Of a stretch of 64,000 bases of DNA, positions 11,613 to 22,530 are shown piece by piece. Numbering within the stretch: the first letter of the stretch is position 1; every line of letters begins with the position of its first letter. The DNA lies in contig JAHRBC010000004.1 in the NCBI GenBank assembly GCA_022702545.1, positions 1,364,001-1,428,000 on the forward strand. Direction: 5' to 3'. A model generated the notes under the pieces. That model had not been told where the DNA came from and did not search any database. It worked only from the letters and a program-made list of their open reading frames with translations. Made by a program: the position numbers and the translations under genes. This stretch comes from Phycomyces nitens (Eukaryota; Mucoromycota; Mucoromycetes; Mucorales; Phycomycetaceae).

Positions 11613-11939
11613 TCCTCTCCACCTCTCGACTTTATGCCTATGATATGCTTTTTTCCTATGCCTTCTATATTTTTTTCTCGTATAACCTTATGTAAATTTC
11701 TTACCGTATATACCTCCATTAGTTTCCCACACATTTATGTGTGTATCAATATCTCCCCAGGCACCTACCTCTCCTCCATAGGAAGTAAGACCTGTTTTTT
11801 TGGGCAATTCAATAAATCTTGTCTCATACAAAAAAAAATTCCGTAAACTGGGAACAGGGACTAGATGCCGAACCACAAGTCACTTTCAGAAAGTCCGGTA
11901 AAACAGAAACATCGTGCCCTTAAGATCGCTGGACTGAAA
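11613..11939. other. LINE 3' flank up to the tandem-repeat boundary
   Basis: AT-rich sequence with no gene. At about 11918-11952 there is a string resembling a tRNA-Ser anticodon arm (CTGGACTGAAATCCAG) directly at the left edge of the duplicated block. The other tRNA arms are absent. Confidence 0.35.
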
Positions 11940-12100
11940 TCCAGTTTCTACAAGTTCAGAATTGGCTTTAGTTTAATAATATTATGCTTATTTTATGACT
12001 TGAATAAAGCCATCAAAGTATTTTACAAAACTGTTTATTTATTATAGGGAAACAAATGATTTTTTTAAATAAATAAGGGGGTATTAAAATAATTATTAGG

Positions 12101-13498
12101 TTATTTTGGCAGATATCCAATGATTGTAGCTGCCAAGAGGCATCCAGTTGAAGCAACAAATAAAGCGCAACCTGGTACAATAACAAAAATACTATCTCCA
12201 TCCCAGTCAAGAAGTGCACCCAGCATGAAAAAGGCGCCAACAGGAATAGGACTAAGAATCCAGGATAATACAAGCCATTCTGTTGTACTGTGAACATTGT
12301 AATCTGCCCAAATTCCAATCAGCAAAGATGCTATTATTCCTAGGGCCGTGGTGATTACAGCAACAATGTCAGGGTCAAATTTGAGAACATCAATGAATTC
12401 ACCCCTGAGTCTGCGATCTTTTTCAGTCAAAACTACTTCGGTGTCTTTGGGTACTAGTTCTTTATCATCCTTGATACTAAAGGATGTTGTTTGCTTGTGC
12501 AACAAAATGAGAGAAGCTGACTGAAGCACTGACATTGCGGTGTATACAATCATGATAACCTTGGACCATCGATCTCCATCTATATCCATGCATTCGATTG
12601 TGGTAAAGAATAACTGCCCGATTGTGACAAATATTTCGATATATGAAGTTTCATCCGTGTTGTGGGCTGCTTGAAGACGATCTATCATATCTATTGATAG
12701 ATAGCGTACATCGGATGGCTCTATTGCTTTTTGGTATCGACAGCGTGCCCCTGGACCATTGAGGGTGATTTCGTCTGACAGACAATAAGTGCCCTCCTCC
12801 AAAGTTTTGTCTTCATTTTCATAGCCAATAGTCAGAGATTCATTTAGAAGGCAATGTTTTGTTTTCCTTGCTTTTTCAGGACCAAGAACATGTAAAAAGG
12901 CTGCCAGATAAGCGGAATTGTCGTCTTCTCCAACATTTATATGTTCTGCCTTTTTGTCATTGACAAGACGATCTCTTATGTTGATAGCTTGGGAATGGAG
13001 TTCATAGGATGTAAGGATTCTGGAGCCGTCGTCTTGATCTTTCTCTTCTTCTTCTTTTTCCTTTTCTTCTTCTTCGTCTTTTTCTTCTTCTTCTTCTGGA
13101 TCTTCTTCTTCTTTTTTCTTGTTCTTTTTCTTTTCTGCTTCTTCTTTTTCTTTTTCTTTATCGTAGCCTTTTAGCAGGGAGTTGTACTGGGAAATACCAA
13201 GAATCCTATCTTCAAAAAGTGCTTTGTACATAGAGCTTACTGCAAGGCCTATTCCACTGCAAGGATACATAAAGGCAAGAATGCGCCGATAAAATGTGTT
13301 AATCTCGGTGACACCATTTCGAGTCCGGATTGTTATAACATGGGTCATGTAGCCAAGCAAAATAGTTTTCAAAATCGAGATGCCTGGCAATTTACTGATG
13401 AACTGTTCGTATTCTTCCTGGATCGGTGGAGCGTAGCATTTAGGAACGAGTATCAATAGCGAAAAGCACAAAATGAATTGTAGTCTTTGTAGAAACAT
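12101..13498 (-). CDS. Unrecognised secretory/membrane protein, tandem copy 1
   Basis: An intronless gene for 465 residues with no family I can name. Residues 1-23 form a signal peptide ending KCYA|PP. A hydrophobic segment at 73-92 is followed by a highly charged Lys/Glu/Asp tract at about 113-157, which may be a coiled or disordered linker. A conserved luminal-looking middle (160-285) contains Cys at 216, 239 and 253. Four to five membrane segments follow at about 287-304 (weak), 311-334, 378-398, 408-430 and 436-462. A second intact copy lies 4.08 kb to the right (16179-17552) and a decayed third at about 21.5 kb, all in the same orientation with shared flanks. The protein is probably in a secretory-pathway membrane. 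Single exon and local amplification suggest a lineage-specific family; no function is assigned. Confidence 0.85.
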   Translation of the reverse strand: MFLQRLQFILCFSLLILVPKCYAPPIQEEYEQFISKLPGISILKTILLGYMTHVITIRTRNGVTEINTFYRRILAFMYPCSGIGLAVSSMYKALFEDRILGISQYNSLLKGYDKEKEKEEAEKKKNKKKEEEDPEEEEEKDEEEEKEKEEEEKDQDDGSRILTSYELHSQAINIRDRLVNDKKAEHINVGEDDNSAYLAAFLHVLGPEKARKTKHCLLNESLTIGYENEDKTLEEGTYCLSDEITLNGPGARCRYQKAIEPSDVRYLSIDMIDRLQAAHNTDETSYIEIFVTIGQLFFTTIECMDIDGDRWSKVIMIVYTAMSVLQSASLILLHKQTTSFSIKDDKELVPKDTEVVLTEKDRRLRGEFIDVLKFDPDIVAVITTALGIIASLLIGIWADYNVHSTTEWLVLSWILSPIPVGAFFMLGALLDWDGDSIFVIVPGCALFVASTGCLLAATIIGYLPK

Positions 13499-14200
13499 TA
13501 TACAAAAAAATATATAAGAATTTTTTGTTTTGATTCTTTACTAGAAGAGTATGAAGCCAAATAGTTGATAATAAAACTAATATACATTTTTTTTAAAAAA
13601 AAAGTTTTAAATAAGGTTGAAAGTTAAGCCAAAGGATGAGAAATTTAATCTGAATACAAGTGTGTTGTACCTTTCAACCAACTCTATATAAAGGCAATTA
13701 GATCCAATGGCAATTGACTTTTATGTACATGTTAGAGTATCACGTATAATTATCCAACTTATTTCTAGATCACTGAAGTCAGAAAGAGTCTTTATTGTCC
13801 ACTCGAAACACAGGGCGCAGTAGATAATTAATGTGTACTACACACCCAAAGGAACATGTGGAGTGCCTTAAAAGGTCTTTGTGCAATCCCTGCATTTGGT
13901 GCAGTATAAGATGAAAATTTTGGAATTTTTAGACGTTCGAAAAAGTCTCGTATTATCCATCAATTTAAAGGCATGCCACCCCAAAACTTATTTCTATCAT
14001 ATAAACAGATCATGTTAATAATGCCTTCCACTAATGGATAATTTATGTGAAAGTATACGTTAAGGAAATAATCTCTGTGTCCACTATCATTTAGTTGCAC
14101 AAACAAATAGGTTTCTGAAAATTAATAATATAGCCCACCAAAAATACAATTAGGAAAGTATAAAAACAAGGCAAATGTCATACAAAGATATAGTCATGAC
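13499..14200 (-). promoter_or_regulatory. Upstream block shared with copies 2 and 3
   Basis: Upstream (minus-strand) flank of copy 1. It aligns by eye with 17553-18597, including a TATATA-like box about 190 bp before the ATG (near 13684-13690; TATATGG-like in copy 2) and a later block with GTGCAATC and CATATAAACAGATCAT. About 200 bp present in copy 2 (about 18190-18380) are missing here. Similarity stops near 14200, at the LINE ORF1 relic. Confidence 0.65.
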
Positions 14201-15715
14201 TGTTCTTGCTAACCAGTCGGAACCACCTAGGATTCCCCCTCCACACATGTCTCACCACCGCTCCCCTCTCCACTGCAGCTACAACTGCTATTCTAACTTA
14301 CTCTCTGGTCGCTACTCGTACCCTCTCCAAAACTGAAGAACGAGAGCCTCAAATTATTAATTGCGATTCTCCAGACAGCTCACCCCGGCATCTGGCGAGC
14401 TGGCGCTTCACTTTTCTATGCTCGCTACCTCGCCCCCAATGTATTCTCCCCTCCACCAAGTCTTCTGGCGTGCCTTGTGCTCATCTTCCCTCAAAACGTT
14501 CATTCTAAAAATCTCTCTACTTGTACCTTGTCCAACACTATCAAGGTCCATTTTGCCAACAATACATTGTGCATTTTCCCCTGTAACAAACCGACTGTAG
14601 CCTCAAACCACAAGTTCTTTACTTCTATTGCTGTACCTTTAGGCATTACAGTCTTTCTAGTCTCTCTCACAAATCTTCCACCAGCTAGCTACCGAGATTC
14701 TGTCACTGGCCATAGCTGTTGTATTTCTCTTTTCAACACCGTGAGCAAGATTGCTGTTAATGAACACTACAGGGTTTTCGACGGTATTGGCAGTGTTCTT
14801 TTGGAACTTCCTGCTTCTAATAAACACAGGCCTTGTCTCCTAACCTATCAGATGGTATATAATAAAAAGTCTGTCATTCTTGGTAAGTGAGGTCGCATGG
14901 GTTTCCATTGTAAATATTGCAAAAATATGAGATACAAAATCTCTGTTTGCTCCAAATGTTCCAATGAATTACGCCCATTCTACGGATGAAACAAGCCTAG
15001 TCACTTACAAACCGACTGATTACATGTCCTCGACAAACCCGCTGAGCTTCCATCAAGGATTCCCCAACACTTAATCTACTAAAATGGACCCTGATTCCGA
15101 ACGGAACCTTGACGGATCCTAAGCACAATTCCACCGGAAGGTCCCACCGTGCTTCAACAAAAGACCCCGTACCTACCGCCACCAAGGCTACTGCCAAATA
15201 TTGTAATACTACAGACCCTCTCGCTGTGGCATGACCAGTTCTGACCTTCTCCAAAAAGAAAAATCCACGATACGTACCAGTATCATTTTATATAATTTAT
15301 TATATAGCTTTACATTCTTTTCTATCAATATAAATATATTTAACAGTTTACATAATAAACAATAGTCAATTATCTTAGTTTCTACCCGACTCTTCCTGCC
15401 CCATTTGAATGCGGCCTTCTTGCCTTGCCTTGTGAAAGCACCAAGCACAATTGACAGTCTCCCTTCCTTGCACTGCCCTGTCTAGGCCTTACATGCTGCA
15501 AACAAGCCTGCTATCGAAGACCCGTATTCAAAGGATCATGCCAATGACAACCTGATGGACAATGCCTTCACCCATGCCCAGGCATTCTAACAGGATGCTG
15601 ATAAGACTTCCCCTGTGTACACCAAACAGAGTACAACCAGACGCCGCCTGAAGAGAATCTCTTCTCGCTCCACTCAATCTGACATTAACAGAACCGACAC
15701 ACGGTGAGTTGGCTA
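14201..15715 (+). pseudogene. LINE ORF1 (gag-like) relic
   Basis: Fragmented coding sequence of a retroelement nucleic-acid-binding protein. The open piece 14477-14890 is followed, after a stop, by a zinc-knuckle remnant CKYCKNMRYKISVC (CX2CX4-Y-X4C, Tyr replacing the usual His). Further fragments run to a basic tail (TTRRRLKRISS) near 15640-15665 and a terminal stop near 15705. Several stops and frame changes break it. It fits ORF1 of the LINE family whose ORF2 pieces are at 8.5-11.6 kb, although it is probably a separate insertion, lying between tandem copies 1 and 2. Confidence 0.6.
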
Positions 15716-16016
15716 TGTAGTATAAACGTTCAACTCAGTGACAAGAAAATGAATACGGGTAGAAAGACCATTTTAATAAAGAACAAATTAAGAGACTATT
15801 CAACTACTTCCGGGAATTCTTACAGCTACATCACTACTTCGAAGTTCACTGCGATGAGCGATACAACAAACACCAGTGAATAAAATCTGCCGTGTCAATG
15901 GAGCCATACAAAAATTTCTAGAGGGTCTATATATATACATATATGTATAATATATCTTGCTAGCATTAAAAACATGTCGCCAATGTCATTTAAAAAATTC
16001 TAGTTTGCAAGTCTGC
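15716..16016. other. Flank between the LINE relic and duplicated unit 2
   Basis: No gene recognised. Similarity to unit 1 begins at about 16017 (matching about 11940). Confidence 0.5.
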
Positions 16017-16178
16017 AATCCAGTTTTTACAAGTTCAGAATTGGCTTTAGTTTATTAGTATTATGCTTATTTTATGACTTGAATAAAACCATCAAAGTAT
16101 TTTACAAAACTGTTTATTTATTATAGGAAAATAAATGATTTTTTAAAGAAATAAAGAGGTATTAAAATAATTATTAGG

Positions 16179-17552
16179 CTATTTTGGCAGATATCCAATG
16201 ATTGTAGCTGACAGGATTAATCCAGTTGAAGTCGAAAATAAAACATAGCTTGATACAACAAGCCAGCGACTGTTTCCGTCACAATCAAGATATCCAATCA
16301 AAATGAAAAACATTGCAGCAAAAATAGGACTAAGAATCCAGGATAGAACAAGCCATTCTGTTATACTGTGAGCATTATAATCTGCCCAAATAGCAATCAG
16401 CAAAGAAGCTATTACTCCTAGAATCATGGAAATTCCAGCAATCTCTTCATCATCATAGCCGAGAATATCAATGAATTCACCCAAAAGTTTGCGATCGTCT
16501 TCAGTTAAGATGTATTTTTCGTCTTTAGACAATAGTTCTTCATCATCCTTGATACTAAATGACATGGTTTGCTTGTGCAGAATAAAGAGCGAAGTTGACT
16601 GAAGCACTGACATTGCGGTGTATATAATCATGATAACCTTGGACCATCGATCTCCATCTATATCCATGCATTCAATTGTGGTAAAGAATAACTGCCCGAT
16701 TGTGACAAATATTTCAACATATGAAGTTTCATCCGTGTTGTGGGCTGCTCGAAGATTATATATCATATCTGTTGACAGGTAACGTACATCGCACGGCTCT
16801 ATCGCTCTTTGGTATCTACAATTTGCTCCTGGACCATTGATGGTGATTTCATCTGACAGACAATAAGAGTCCTCATCCATAGTTTTGTCTTCATTTTCAA
16901 AGCCAATAATTAGAGATCCATTTAAAATGCAATGTTTTGTTTTCTTTGCTTTTTCAGGACCAAGAACGTGCAAAAAGGCTGCCAGATAAGCTGAATTGTC
17001 GTCTTCTCCAATATTGATATTCTCTGCTTTTTTGTCATCGATAAGACGATTTCTTAGATGGATTGCTTGGGAATGGAGTTCATAGGATGTGAGATTTTTG
17101 GAGCCGTTGCCTTGATCTTTCTCTTCTTCTTTCTCTTCTTCTTCTTTTTCATTTTCTTCCATTTCCTTCTCATTTTCCTTTTTTCTTTCTCCTTCTTCCT
17201 TTTCTTTTTCTTTGTCGTAGCCTTTTAGCAGGGAGTTGTACTGGGAAATACCAAGAATTCTATCTTCAAAAAGTGCTTTGTACATGGACCCTACCGCAAG
17301 GCCTATTCCACTGCAAGGATACATAAAGGCAAAAAGGCGTCGTTCCGTTGTCCCAACCTCAGTGACACCGTTTCGAGGCCGAACTGTTACAACATGGGTC
17401 ATGTAGCCAAGCAAAACAGTTTTCAAAATCGAAACGATGGGCAATTTGCTGGTTAATTGTGTATATTCTTCCTGGATCGGTGGAGCGTAGCATTTAGGAA
17501 CGAATATCAATAACAAAAAGTACAAAATAAATTGTAGTCTTTGGAGAAACAT
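16179..17552 (-). CDS. Unrecognised secretory/membrane protein, tandem copy 2
   Basis: Paralogue of 12101-13498, 457 residues and intronless, roughly three quarters identical by eye. It has the same signal peptide ending KCYAPPIQEEY, the same Cys-containing middle region and the same C-terminal membrane segments, ending IIGYLPK. The charged linker (about 111-150) is shorter and has a different order of Lys and Glu, so it evolves fast while the flanking parts are held. An extended similarity of about 160 bp after the stop and 1 kb before the start shows duplication of a whole unit. The open frame is intact, and substitutions tend to be conservative, which suggests that both copies are under selection. 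Function unknown. Confidence 0.85.
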   Translation of the reverse strand: MFLQRLQFILYFLLLIFVPKCYAPPIQEEYTQLTSKLPIVSILKTVLLGYMTHVVTVRPRNGVTEVGTTERRLFAFMYPCSGIGLAVGSMYKALFEDRILGISQYNSLLKGYDKEKEKEEGERKKENEKEMEENEKEEEEKEEEKDQGNGSKNLTSYELHSQAIHLRNRLIDDKKAENINIGEDDNSAYLAAFLHVLGPEKAKKTKHCILNGSLIIGFENEDKTMDEDSYCLSDEITINGPGANCRYQRAIEPCDVRYLSTDMIYNLRAAHNTDETSYVEIFVTIGQLFFTTIECMDIDGDRWSKVIMIIYTAMSVLQSTSLFILHKQTMSFSIKDDEELLSKDEKYILTEDDRKLLGEFIDILGYDDEEIAGISMILGVIASLLIAIWADYNAHSITEWLVLSWILSPIFAAMFFILIGYLDCDGNSRWLVVSSYVLFSTSTGLILSATIIGYLPK

Positions 17553-18597
17553 TATGCAAAAGCAATTAATAAAAGTAAATATAAGAATTTTTGATTTTGT
17601 TTTGACTTTGTACTAGGAGAGTGTAAAGCCAAATAGTTGATAGTAAAACTTATATACTTTTTTTTTTTTTAAAAAAAAAGAAGGAATTTTAGATAAGGTT
17701 GAAAGACTAAGCCAAATGATGGGATATTCAATCTGAGTAAAATTATGTCGTACCTTTTGAGCAACTCCATATAAAGACAAGTAGGTTCAATAGTAATTTA
17801 CTTTTATGTACGTACTGGAGTAATTCAGTTAAATGATGATCAAATATAACTTGTTAATTTTATATGGGTTATCACTAAAACTCTCTACAAAACTAATAAA
17901 TGAATACAGATATTTCTATTTGACAAACAGAATCATGTATAGTTAGTTAAAGTATATCTAGATCACTGAAACAAGAAATAATAATAGCTATCAAGTCCAC
18001 TTGAAACACAAGGCGTAGTAAATAGTTAATGTGTACTATACACCCATAGGATCATATAGATTATCTACAAAGCCCTTTGTGCAATCACTGCCTTTGATGC
18101 AGTGTAAGATGAAAATTTTGATTTTTTTTAGACATGCGATAAAAAGCCTCATATTCTCAGTCAATTTAATGACATGCCATCCAAAAATTTATAAAATACA
18201 GGGTGATATGTATATATGGCAATGAGAAGAAAGCATTCTAATGTCTTTAACTACAAATTTAACACTTGCTTTACATATTAGATTTAGTTGGCAAGTCTTG
18301 GTTATCTATGCAAACAATTATTGAATATAGCAGTAAACATTGGTATTTCCTTTGACTATCTGGAAAACAGAGTCAACAAGGTTTATCTGTATCATATAAA
18401 CAGATCATATTAGTAATGTCTTCCATGAATGGATATTTTGTGTGAAAGTATACTTTAAGGAAATAACCTCTGAGTTTATGATCACTTATTTGTAGGAATA
18501 AATAGATTTATGCATACTTAATCCTATCACCCACCCAAAATACAGTTAGGGAACTGTAAAAATAAAGCAAATGTCATACACAGATATAGTTTGGTGG
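17553..18597 (-). promoter_or_regulatory. Upstream block of copy 2, shared with copies 1 and 3
   Basis: The fullest version of the shared 5' flank. A TATA-like box (CATATAAAG on the plus strand) lies about 215 bp before the ATG. Stretches such as CATATAAACAGATCAT and GTCTTCCATGAATGG recur in the flanks of copies 1 and 3. The block ends near 18597 (GATATAGT), matching about 14195 beside copy 1. Confidence 0.65.
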
Positions 18598-20429
18598 TTC
18601 AGATATTGGTCAAGTAAAATAAAATAATAATGAAAAAGGATAAAAAGTAAGATATATACGTTTGATTGGTCTATAGATAAATTGAAATACTTTGACATGT
18701 AGCCGCTATTTCCTTTCAATACCTATTCAATATACAAAACACAACTATTGCAAAAAAAAGACTACCCAGTTTTACAAAGTCGAAATGTCTGTAGTATTCA
18801 AGTATAATGATTGGCACCTTGCGGCTTCAATCTATATAAAATTTACAGTCTATTCATAGCTTTTGATTTAAACCTCAGTAACCCACTTCTTTAGACTAAA
18901 AGCCTCTGGGAAATTGTATCCTTGGATTCCAAACCGCCGTAAAATGCATTTACATATAAGCCTCTTTGGTTTGCTGATTTTTTATTTATTAATTTAATTT
19001 TTTTTTTCTAGACGAATAGTCTAATCATATAGTAGTATTCATATATTATCTCTAGAGTATTTTTTGGTAACTTGTATCTAGTAAAAGCAATGAGTTTTTA
19101 CTGGATAGATATTGGACACTGTCTTGGGAAAGAATTGTGTTATTTAACAGTAATAGGAGTAAATGTCAATTGAATAATCTGAATAGGCAAAATTATTTGT
19201 AATAGTGCTTACAGTGTTGACATAATCAGTAAATGCACTGTTTGACAGATCCATAAAAATATATCAGTTTATTAGCCGTGTATTCAGATTGTCTAGATGT
19301 TATAAAGTTATCAATATTCTGTATATTAATATGTAGTACTTTATTAGCAATTGTCTCACCTGTATACTTGTCTATGCAAGGATGTGGGTGAGATTATAGT
19401 CAAATCTAATAAAGAATATAATATAATTATGTGTATATAAGTAATGAGTTACATATGATGTGGAACAATGTAATGTCTTACCATGGTGTTTGATCACAAA
19501 CTTATGGAACATTAGAAACTATGATAGCTAGACAAGTTTAATCGTCAGTAAAAAGAAGCTTGAAGAGAGTCTTTTTTTATCTTGTTATTAAACCAAGTAC
19601 AATGATTAAATACCAGATATTATTAATGCTGTCCAAAGTAATCAATTAAGTAAAGAGCTAACTAAAGTCTCCTACTCCTCTTAATTTCATTGATATATTC
19701 CAAAATAAAATCCTTTAATTTCTAGAGTGATAATAGTTCTTCAACTCGCCAATTTCATTACAATTAGTGATCTATGCAAACAAAAAGGGTGCTTTTCAAT
19801 GGTATTTTGTGAGTTCTTGACCTTGACAAAAGTATATTCATCATTTTAATATTGTCCGACTTTGGTTATTCGATGTGGCAATTGTACTTTGTGTTTTTGA
19901 AGGTGTTGTTAAAGTAAATGAGGAGTAACTTATGGATACCATTAAATCGACACAGTGAAAAACAAGTCACATACTATAGGAGTTAACAAGAATGCTGTAG
20001 AGGTACAAGTCAGCCCGTAAAGCCTGGAGGTATACTTCATTTATTTATTTTTTTCTCTGCCAGACAAAACACAAAGTAAAAAAAAAGACGATTATCATGA
20101 GTAGTAATACTTTTATAATGTTGGTTATGTGAAGAGAAGATCAGAACTAATTCTTCCCAGTTTGTTCAAACTATACTAAACTCTTGTTAGCGAGATTTAT
20201 ACAATATAAATTGATTTGGTTTAAAACCTTTACTGATTCAAAGTATATTCTTAATAAACTTGCCAAGTTTGATGGCTTTATTTGCCTAACAAAGTATGTT
20301 TCCAAACAAGAAAAAAAAAGACGGTTCTAATAGATAAAGCGATTCTAATCATGTAGATTGTGATGCATAGAGTAAAGAGGTATTGACAACCATAATATAG
20401 CACAATAAATAATGCGTAATCTTGTGGAT
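18598..20429. other. AT-rich intergenic DNA without recognised genes
   Basis: About 1.8 kb with stops in all frames and no motif I recognise. It is not part of the duplicated unit. Confidence 0.6.
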
Positions 20430-21470
20430 TCCTTCAATGTGTCGATCTACTGTCACCATTACCTAGTTTTCTTACAAAGCCTCATTCAATGCTTTTGTAT
20501 CGATAGGCCTGTGAGGCCTCTTTCTCAAAAGGTCATTAATAAGACTCCAGAGACTCTCAATCGGGATGAGGTCTAGACTGTTTGGTGCACTCCAAAATCT
20601 CCAACCCAAAGTATTTTTGCACCTTTCTGGTATGGTTATTCTATGAGAAGTGGAATGGTTTTTTTTTGGTATATCCAGCCACCATTGCAAACGTTTGGAA
20701 GGTTTTGATAATATGGCTAGAAATTATTTTCCAGAATCAGGATATAATTCTTGTCATTCATGTTTCTATCCAATACAACAAGTGGTCTAACCCCTGTTGC
20801 CTAGGTACACTCTCAAATCATAATGGAACCTCTGTTTCCTTGTAATTTTTGGAGTAAGACGGCCAGGGTGGTACTTTTCATTGGACTCCTGCCAAACATT
20901 ATCACGGCCATTCTTCTTTAAGAGAATATTGGACTCATCATTCCAGATTAACTCTTTCCATTGCTGATCCCAGACTTTTGCAGCACTGTAAAAAGTACCG
21001 GGTTTGGATATATGATCCTTGGCCAGGAGAGGCTTTGCAAGAGCTACAAATAAGCGAATATTCATTCTGTGCAAAGCTGTGCTAATAGTCTTTGCACAAA
21101 AACATTCCCTAGTCTCTTTACGGAGTTTTTCATGTCACCCAAAGTCTGATGCCAACATTCAAGTTTAAAACAAAGTGTCTTTCTCTGAAAGTAGCTTTGG
21201 TCTTCCTAGATGAATCTTGTCAGCGCCAGACCCAGTTTCCTTGTATTTTTTGTAAGAATACGAGAGATTGTTGAATGTGATACGATTTTGGGTCTGGCAA
21301 TACTTGCAACTTTTATTCCGCCAATGCTAAGCCCAATTATTATTCCTTTTTTAAATTCGAAAGCTTTTGAAAAGACTTGGGTGCATAGTACTTTGTACTT
21401 TAGGCTTAATTTCAAAGATGTTGGTGGGATTCAGGAGATTAAGAAAACAAAAGTGTAAAGGTGTACTGAA
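20430..21470 (-). pseudogene. Tc1-like transposase relic
   Basis: Minus-strand fragments of a Tc1-family transposase in three frames. An N-terminal helix-turn-helix part lies at about 21415-21206 (SHSTISRILTKNTRKLG). A middle part at 21074-20787 contains the first catalytic motif IWNDESN. A C-terminal part at about 20690-20472 contains NSLDLIPIESLWS, corresponding to the PDLNPIE..W motif with substitutions. It differs from the element at 6.9-8.3 kb and is much older. It lies where the coding region of tandem copy 3 breaks off, so it may have caused that truncation. Confidence 0.75.
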
Positions 21471-21489
21471 GAATAGAAATCAAAGATTG

Positions 21490-22530
21490 GATTCCAAAAT
21501 ATTCTGTCCGGACCCTTGTATAATTGGCAAGATCCACTGTTTCATTAACATTAGTGATATAATTTCGAGGTCGAATTGTTAAAATTTGTCATGTATCTGA
21601 GCCAAACAACTTGGAAGATTTAGAAGATGATCAATTCACTGGTCATCTTTGTATCATCTTGCTGGATAGGTGGATAATAGCATCTATGTACGAATATCAA
21701 TGATATAAAAAAAAAGAATTATTTATTTTTTACTAGGAGAGGATAAGCTTTAGTTGTTGGCAATAGTACTTGTACCTTCTTTACAAAGGATCTGATATAA
21801 GCTTGAAATCCAAGATAAATTATGAGGTTTTGTTTTAATCCAAATAAGAGTGCTTGGTGCCTTTCAAGTATTCCGATTAAATGTTTATAAAATATGGGTA
21901 TTATTATCAAGAGCAAGAGATATCACCTGTATTGTCCTTTTATCTTATTCCTTTCCTCCAAGTCCAATTAATGGCAATCTAGAAGCCGCACGCCTTGCGT
22001 GACGGCAGATCAATATAATACTAAAAAAAATTATTATCAAGAGTTTATGAAATTGGGACAATTATATAGACATTGCCAGTTTATTCACAGAATCAAGTAA
22101 AATATTCTACACTACCTGTAAATCACTAAAAGTAATGATCATACATTCAACTTGAGATATCAGGCATAGTAAATATAGCTGATATGCCTACACACACAAT
22201 AATAATAATAATATGTTTTAAACATTCGAAACAAAGCCTCTTTTATTCACCACATTTAAATATGGCAATCCAAAATTAAGCAAACGAAATGGGGTGTGTC
22301 TGTAAGAAGAATAAAGTCTATTGGATGTTCTTTCAATTCTATACAGCTAATATTTGTTTTAGATTTATCAGATATGGTTTACAATATCCTTGTTCGCTAT
22401 ACAAACAATGAGAGAATATGGCAATATAAACATTGATATTTGCCTTGACCATCTGGAAAGCAAAGTAAAAAAGGGGACTATTTGTACCATATAAACAGAG
22501 CAGATTAGTAATGGCTTCCATGAATGGGAA
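21490..22530 (-). pseudogene. Tandem copy 3: truncated gene end plus its upstream flank
   Basis: A decayed third copy of the 12101/16179 gene family. About 21490-21700 aligns with codons of the first 100 residues of copy 2 (for example the stretches around TTTCGAGGTCGAATTGTT and GTACGAATATCAAT), but the start codon and first residues are deleted and the frame is broken. About 21730-22530 aligns with the 5' flank, including a segment that copy 2 has and copy 1 lacks. The rest of the coding region is absent, and a Tc1 relic begins there. Copies 2 and 3 may therefore be each other's closest relatives. Confidence 0.6.
21985..22006. other. GC-rich hairpin
   Basis: A 22-nt sequence (GCCGCACGC, loop CTT, GCGTGACGGC with one unpaired base) forms a strong stem in an otherwise AT-rich region. 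It lies inside the flank of copy 3 and is absent from the corresponding flanks of copies 1 and 2. Confidence 0.5.

Noticed and set aside
11918..11955. tRNA-Ser-like anticodon arm (CTGGACTGAAATCCAG) at the left edge of the duplicated unit
   Set aside because: No acceptor stem, D-arm or T-arm can be folded around it; a chance inverted repeat is as likely.
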